This document shows positions 14,461 to 18,171 of a stretch of DNA of 18,171 nucleotides, piece by piece; the stretch's first letter is position 1, and every line of letters begins with the position of its first letter. The notes beneath the pieces were generated by a model. It did not search any database and was not told where the DNA came from. It worked only from the letters and a program-made list of their open reading frames with translations. Origin of the DNA: QQUD01 sp039029915 (lineage in GTDB: Bacteria; Chloroflexota; Anaerolineae; Promineifilales; Promineifilaceae); contig JBCCFD010000109.1 of assembly GCA_039029915.1 (NCBI GenBank), positions 1 through 18,171 on the forward strand, given 5' to 3'. Position numbers and translations under genes: made by a program.

Positions 14461-15366
14461 ATGTCATGGAAACATCCATCGAATACCCTTAGCGATCAGC
14501 AGTTATTCAGAGATGAAATCGTTTATTCAGGTAGCATGGTGTGGATTGGCACCTTCAATTGCCACTGTTCACACAACATGTTTGGTGGCGTTCACTGCTT
14601 CCCTGGACATCACCTTATTGTTTTTCCCAGAACAACCGTCAAACTGACAATGCAGGGCAAAGGAGCCATCCTTGGCTCACTGAATTCCGTTATTTTCTAT
14701 AATCACAACACCATCTATAAGCGGCAACAAATCAATGACGAATGGGATCTTTGTGACTATTTCCAATTTAGTCACGCGCTGCTGTTTGAAATCCTATCAA
14801 TCTATGACCCCAAAGCGCTCAATCGTATTTCCAAGCCGTTTCCATTTACACACACCTACCTAACTCGCCTAAATTATCTTCGCCAAAGACAGCTAATACA
14901 GGCAATTTTTAAAACGTCCAAATCAAACAAGCTTCAAATCGATGAAACAGCTATTTTTCTTCTAGAAAGCCTGCTTCATGATTCATTTACTGCCCGAGGC
15001 ATTAAGCCAATAGCCAAAAAGAAAACGAGCAAAGCCCATCGACAAATCGCGTTTGATGTTCAAGCTCTGCTAGCCACCCGGTTTGATGAGCAGCTATCTC
15101 TAAAGCAGATTGCCGATGAGCTTTTTGTTTCTCCCTACCACCTAAGCCGCGTATTCCGCCAGCAAACGGGCTGGACCATTCATCACTTTTTAGAGCAAAT
15201 TCGGCTTCGACACGCCTATGAAAGGTTAGGCGATTACAAAAATAACCTCATTCAACTTGCCCTAGAGGTTGGTTATTCCACCCACAGCCATTTTAGTAAT
15301 GCATTTCACCGAAATTTCGGGTTTGCCCCTTCAACTAAGTACAGCCAAACAAGTTTTGAAGGATAG
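14461..15366 (+). CDS. AraC-family transcriptional regulator
   Basis: This 301-residue protein has a C-terminal AraC/XylS DNA-binding region with two helix-turn-helix units: LSLKQIADELFVSPYHLSRVF at ~212-232 and LIQLALEVGYSTHSHFSNAFH at ~263-283, ending in FGFAPSTKY. The N-terminal ~170 residues, with several Cys and His residues at 34-50 (NCHCSHNMFGGVHCF), are probably the sensor part but match no ligand-binding family I recognise. A TTG six bases upstream is in frame, but the promoter geometry favours the ATG at 14461. Candidate targets are the preceding lipoprotein gene and the palindrome-bearing promoter downstream (inference). The gene looks more AT-rich than its neighbours and lacks the ACGGCCGT palindrome. 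Confidence 0.88.
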   Translation: MSWKHPSNTLSDQQLFRDEIVYSGSMVWIGTFNCHCSHNMFGGVHCFPGHHLIVFPRTTVKLTMQGKGAILGSLNSVIFYNHNTIYKRQQINDEWDLCDYFQFSHALLFEILSIYDPKALNRISKPFPFTHTYLTRLNYLRQRQLIQAIFKTSKSNKLQIDETAIFLLESLLHDSFTARGIKPIAKKKTSKAHRQIAFDVQALLATRFDEQLSLKQIADELFVSPYHLSRVFRQQTGWTIHHFLEQIRLRHAYERLGDYKNNLIQLALEVGYSTHSHFSNAFHRNFGFAPSTKYSQTSFEG

Positions 15367-15390
15367 GAACCGATTTTAGCTGTACTCAAA

Positions 15391-15442
15391 GCCAGCAATA
15401 ATGGTTCAATATAATTTCCCCCATCGAACCATTATTGTTGGC
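15391..15442. repeat. 17-bp inverted repeat with 18-nt loop after the AraC-family gene
   Basis: GCCAGCAATAATGGTTC (15391-15407) is matched by the reverse complement of 15426-15442 at 16 of 17 positions. It lies 24 bp after the AraC stop codon. It could act as a terminator-like hairpin without a U-tract, or be the remains of a small mobile repeat. Confidence 0.6.
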
Positions 15443-15466
15443 ACTTAATCAATAGCCAATTATTTA

Positions 15467-15516
15467 TTGACAAATCAAAACTGTTAGACTATTATCTAAT
15501 TAGATAAACATCTAAC
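15467..15516 (+). promoter_or_regulatory. Near-consensus promoter with nested 34-bp operator-like palindrome
   Basis: TTGACA (15467-15472), a 17-bp spacer and TATTAT (15490-15495). Over the -10 box and expected start lies a symmetrical site: GTTAGA (15483-15488), 4 bp, the perfect palindrome TATCTAATTAGATA (15493-15506), 4 bp, TCTAAC (15511-15516). A protein bound here would block RNA polymerase. The next clear gene starts at 15657, leaving about 155 nt of leader. Confidence 0.65.
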
Positions 15517-15553
15517 ACATCGTTCACCAAGATTATTTAACAAAAAAGATTCA

Positions 15554-15664
15554 ATGGATAAAAGCGGGTTGATGAATTCTGTGCGCTTTGAAGTGCATCT
15601 CAAATCGTCTCGTCCCCATCAAAATCTATTTGACTGTACATACTTTCTGATAAAACATGACTGA
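15554..15664 (+). CDS. Possible 36-residue leader ORF
   Basis: ATG at 15554 opens a 36-codon frame (MDKSGLMNSVRFEVHL at its start) ending in a TGA that overlaps the next gene's ATG by 8 nt. It lies in the leader downstream of the strong promoter at 15467-15495. The Shine-Dalgarno match is weak and no family is recognised. The overlap would allow translational coupling, but chance is a fair alternative. Confidence 0.25.
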   Translation: MDKSGLMNSVRFEVHLKSSRPHQNLFDCTYFLIKHD

Positions 15665-16220
15665 ACTAAAACACCCATCAAAAATTCGGGTTATTGAACC
15701 CATGCTCACTTTGGCCCTTTTTGCCATTGTTGGATTCTACTTACTCAACGCATTTAATACTGGGAACTGGCTCTGGTTTCGTGGAGGCATTGCTGACATT
15801 GAGCCCAGTCGCATCGTGATTATTGACCACGGTGAGCGGCTTGTTGTTCAGCCGGGCTCTCCTAATTTCAGCGAGCTATCGGATGCAACCGCCCTAGCGT
15901 TATCTAAATTTACAAACACGGATTTAATCAATATTGGTTTATCTGAAGAAACGCTTCAAAATTATGAAGATTCTGCCTTGTTAGTAGAAGTTTACTTCAA
16001 TAGCCCGGTTCAATTTAACACAATGGTTCGGACTGGAGAGCCTACTCAACTCCTAATTCCTATAGACGGCCGTCACGCGGGCAGTTCATATGTTTTCCGC
16101 GGTGCTCAAGGGGAATGGTGGTTTGGTGCGATTCGCATGGCTGACCCACAGCCCCTTTACCAAGTTTTGCAACAAATGGGCTACACTGCCGATTTGTTTG
16201 AAGTTGAACCCACCAGCTAG
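15657..16220 (+). CDS. Single-pass membrane protein of unknown function
   Basis: This 187-residue protein has a short cytoplasmic N-terminus, one predicted membrane helix at ~13-33 (VIEPMLTLALFAIVGFYLL), and a soluble, probably extracytoplasmic remainder that is rich in beta-strand-like segments (RIVIIDHGERLVVQ, ALLVEVYFNSPVQF, QLLIPIDGRHAGSSYVF, GEWWFGAIR). There is no lipobox and no catalytic motif that I recognise. No good Shine-Dalgarno site precedes the ATG; it may be coupled to the small upstream frame. It probably belongs to the transcript from the operator-bearing promoter at 15467. One ACGGCCGT (16066-16073) encodes Gly-Arg, in a different phase from most copies. Confidence 0.65.
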   Translation: MTELKHPSKIRVIEPMLTLALFAIVGFYLLNAFNTGNWLWFRGGIADIEPSRIVIIDHGERLVVQPGSPNFSELSDATALALSKFTNTDLINIGLSEETLQNYEDSALLVEVYFNSPVQFNTMVRTGEPTQLLIPIDGRHAGSSYVFRGAQGEWWFGAIRMADPQPLYQVLQQMGYTADLFEVEPTS

Positions 16221-16475
16221 TGATCCGTTAAACAAAGATTGCCGAATCCCATCAGGGACGAAACCTGAGGTTTTTACAAACCGTTTGCATTTATTTGTCC
16301 AGCAAATGAGGTTTGTCAAAACAATAGGCCGGTGGAAAGTTTAACCTAAACGACTTTTTTCCAGTTACCGAATACAATCCTCTAAGGTAAATGGCAGAGC
16401 AGACACCATCTTTGCACCAGAACCGCTTGTCATTTGCGCAAGACCTATCAGCCCACAATTAAATATGGAGGATTT

Positions 16476-17105
16476 ATGTCAACTCTAGAGCTCATCACTC
16501 GCCAAGTCGGCCAGTGGGGAATGAACACTTATGCCTTAGTATGTCGTGAAACAAAAGAAAGCGTTCTGATTGATCCAGGAGATGATCCCGATACCCTTTC
16601 TGAGATGCTAGAAGGAAGCAATCCGATTGCCATCTTACTGACTCATACTCATATCGATCATATTGGGGCCTTAGATGAAATGATGACGCGACTAAATGTA
16701 CCGCTCATGGCAAACGACGGTCCGCACGAACCACACGGAAAAGAAACGGCCGCTTCTCGCTGGTTACGAGATGGCGACACGGTCAAAGTTGGTCAATCAA
16801 CCCTGAAAGCGATTTATGCTCCAGGACACATTGGTGATCAAATCTGCTTTGCCATTGAAGGGGATCACCGCATCGTGGTTGGAGACACTATATTTGAAGG
16901 TGGCCCAGGTCGCACCTGGTCAAACGAGGGCTTTAAAGAAACATTGCAAACGCTCAAAAATGTCGTGCTGCCTTGGACAGATGATACCGTGTGCTATCCG
17001 GGGCACGGCCCATTTTTCCGGCTCGGCGACCAGCGAGCCAATATCGAGACATTTCTCGCCAAAGATCACGGCGATTTTCACGGGGACGCCACTTGGGATA
17101 TGTAG
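16476..17105 (+). CDS. Metallo-beta-lactamase-fold hydrolase (glyoxalase II-like)
   Basis: This 210-residue protein has the full MBL metal-site set: THTHIDH (His57, His59, Asp61, His62), His118 in APGHIGDQ, Asp137 in VVGDTIFEGGPGRT, and His177 in YPGHGP. The GDTIFEGGPGRT and PGHGP segments are those of glyoxalase-II-like and YcbL-type enzymes that hydrolyse thioesters such as S-lactoylglutathione; the true substrate is not determined, and a separate glyoxalase II C-terminal domain is absent. The frame is open 42 bases upstream, but GGAGGA at 16467-16472 points to the ATG at 16476. The 255-bp gap before it has AT-rich sequence and short AAACCT/AGGTTT pairings but no clear gene. A heptad repeat follows the stop codon. 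Confidence 0.88.
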   Translation: MSTLELITRQVGQWGMNTYALVCRETKESVLIDPGDDPDTLSEMLEGSNPIAILLTHTHIDHIGALDEMMTRLNVPLMANDGPHEPHGKETAASRWLRDGDTVKVGQSTLKAIYAPGHIGDQICFAIEGDHRIVVGDTIFEGGPGRTWSNEGFKETLQTLKNVVLPWTDDTVCYPGHGPFFRLGDQRANIETFLAKDHGDFHGDATWDM

Positions 17106-17110
17106 AGCAA

Positions 17111-17138
17111 GTTGCAAGTTGCAGGCAACAGGTTGCAG
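17111..17138. repeat. Tandem heptad repeat, four units (GTTGCAR type)
   Basis: Units GTTGCAA, GTTGCAG, GCAACAG and GTTGCAG lie 5 bp after the MBL gene's stop codon. CAGGTTGC (17129-17136) can also pair with GCAACCTG (17160-17167), giving a possible hairpin between this gene and the next. Confidence 0.6.
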
Positions 17139-17188
17139 GCCTTATGCAACGAACTACCCGCAACCTGCACCACTAACAAGGAGTTTGG

Positions 17189-18171
17189 ATGGACAAGTAT
17201 AATTGGTTTTTAGCGGCAATGGGCAATGTTCAACAGGGCATCAATGCTGAATATATGCCAATATTGCGCGATTTTATTGTGACCCGCCAAATTAGTGGCC
17301 AGATATTAAATAGCTGTCAAATGGCTCATTCAGAAGCCCCCGACCCTATTAGTGTGGCCATTTTAAAGGAACGAGCAGCTTACACGAGTGATGAAACGCT
17401 TGCTCAAGGGCTCAATAGCACCGCTGGGGCCGGCTATTTAACGGCCGTCTCTGACGGCAAGTTCAAACTCACCGAAAAAGGCGAAGCGCTCACTCGCGAA
17501 ATTATTCAGGCAATTGTCACCGCTGCTCAAGAAGTCACCCCTCTGCCTGAAGCAGAGATGGCTCGATTGGCAAACTATATCCATCGACTTCGCAATGCTT
17601 GCCTAAACGCGGATACGCCATTCAAAGCGTGCCTCAAAAGAAGCATGTTTTTCGATCAAGGAGATGCCTCACCAGTCGCTGAAAAGATTCGGCGCGGGCT
17701 CAACGATTTAGCCGCTTTCCGCGATGATGCGCATCTAGCCAGCTGGGCAAACTTAGATGTAACCGGCCCAGCGTGGGACGCGTTTAGCCACATTTGGGGA
17801 GAAAAAGTATATGGCGACCCCGTTAACACCGCTGAACAGCTTGCTCAAAAGATGAGCTTCCACGGGTTTTCAGCAGAAGCGTATGCTAAACAGCTACAGC
17901 CGCTTGTCGTGCGTGGCTGGCTAACCCTCACCGACGATGTTTATGCCATTACGAAAGAAGGCCAAGCGGTCCGCTGGCAGGCTGAACGGGATACCGATCA
18001 GCTTTTCTATCAGGGCTGGGATCTCTCAGATGAAGAAATGGCTGATATGAAGCAGCTGATGGAGGCGCTTATTACGGCCGTTACGCCACCAGACAATAAT
18101 ACGCTCTATGAACAAACGCTACTCACACGCGCCAAAATCGGGGCACTTTATGGCGAGAAGCTCCAAAACAA
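17189..18171 (+). CDS. Two-repeat winged-helix-like protein, 3' end outside window
   Basis: The ATG at 17189 follows AAGGAG (17178-17183 region), and the frame stays open for 327 codons to the right edge, so the C-terminus is missing. Two halves align by eye: ~67-145 (SDETLAQGL, GYLTAV, FKLTEKGEAL, EAEMARL) and ~228-305 (SAEAYAKQL, GWLTLTDDVYAITKEGQAV, DEEMADMKQL). The pattern of helices followed by a beta-hairpin 'wing' ending in LTEKGEA is like MarR-type winged helices, and the whole resembles SCO6745/SalK-like proteins, although I hold that family name loosely. DNA binding is therefore plausible but unproven. It lies 83 bp after the MBL gene on the same strand. Two ACGGCCGT palindromes are present, at equivalent positions in neither repeat. 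Confidence 0.7.
   Translation, partial: MDKYNWFLAAMGNVQQGINAEYMPILRDFIVTRQISGQILNSCQMAHSEAPDPISVAILKERAAYTSDETLAQGLNSTAGAGYLTAVSDGKFKLTEKGEALTREIIQAIVTAAQEVTPLPEAEMARLANYIHRLRNACLNADTPFKACLKRSMFFDQGDASPVAEKIRRGLNDLAAFRDDAHLASWANLDVTGPAWDAFSHIWGEKVYGDPVNTAEQLAQKMSFHGFSAEAYAKQLQPLVVRGWLTLTDDVYAITKEGQAVRWQAERDTDQLFYQGWDLSDEEMADMKQLMEALITAVTPPDNNTLYEQTLLTRAKIGALYGEKLQN

Noticed and set aside
16090..16344. 84-residue plus-strand frame at the end of the membrane-protein gene
   Set aside because: It is mostly an out-of-frame overlap with the 187-residue gene and has no ribosome site or recognisable motif.
1..18171. CRISPR array, tRNA, rRNA or replication origin
   Set aside because: No regularly spaced long direct repeats, no tRNA-like cloverleaf with a T-loop sequence, and no DnaA-box cluster was seen while reading through; short tandem heptads have no spacers.

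Overview
The window is 18.2 kb of bacterial chromosome packed with single-copy housekeeping-type and accessory genes. There is no rRNA, no tRNA that I can see, no CRISPR array and no transposase gene. The lineage is inferred, not shown: a lipoprotein with a TP/PT-repeat linker, intergenic heptad repeats and an extreme excess of the palindrome ACGGCCGT (20 exact copies) fit an Anaerolineae-like Chloroflexota genome, but no marker gene is present to prove it.

Left part (1-3496): a same-strand run with 3- and 6-nt gaps encodes a dual-specificity-type phosphatase (5' end outside the window), an amidohydrolase_2-type metal hydrolase and an AMP-forming acyl-CoA synthetase, probably one operon. A convergent GrpB/UPF0157 gene (3569-4138) follows. 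Then come metA (4301-5374) and metY (5422-6699), which together make homocysteine from homoserine by direct sulfhydrylation. This pair is bracketed by two related AT-rich repeat elements.

Middle (6800-11050): a DUF1330 gene, an 81-bp MITE-like inverted-repeat element, an HPr-kinase-like P-loop gene, a convergent and 33-bp overlapping membrane protein of the Pycsar-effector (DUF5706) type, a YtcJ-like amidohydrolase and a DinB-like gene. A 330-bp spacer with a 22-bp perfect palindrome and one copy of a diverged ~78-bp direct repeat leads to a DUF1624/HGSNAT-like membrane protein whose N-terminus is encoded by the second copy.

Right part (12600-18171): a small Cys/His protein, a lipoprotein with a predicted beta-propeller, an AraC-family regulator, a strong promoter with a nested 34-bp operator-like palindrome, a single-pass membrane protein, a metallo-beta-lactamase-fold hydrolase, and a two-repeat winged-helix-like protein running off the right edge.

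Three DNA-level themes run through the window. (1) ACGGCCGT palindromes, all inside genes and in all three codon phases. (2) Short tandem heptads (about 7 bp, with a different unit at most sites) that begin at or just after stop codons. (3) Promoters whose -10 box ends exactly 7 nt before the A of an ATG with no Shine-Dalgarno site, suggesting leaderless mRNAs. The most biologically suggestive gene is the Pycsar-effector-like protein, which has no cyclase beside it.
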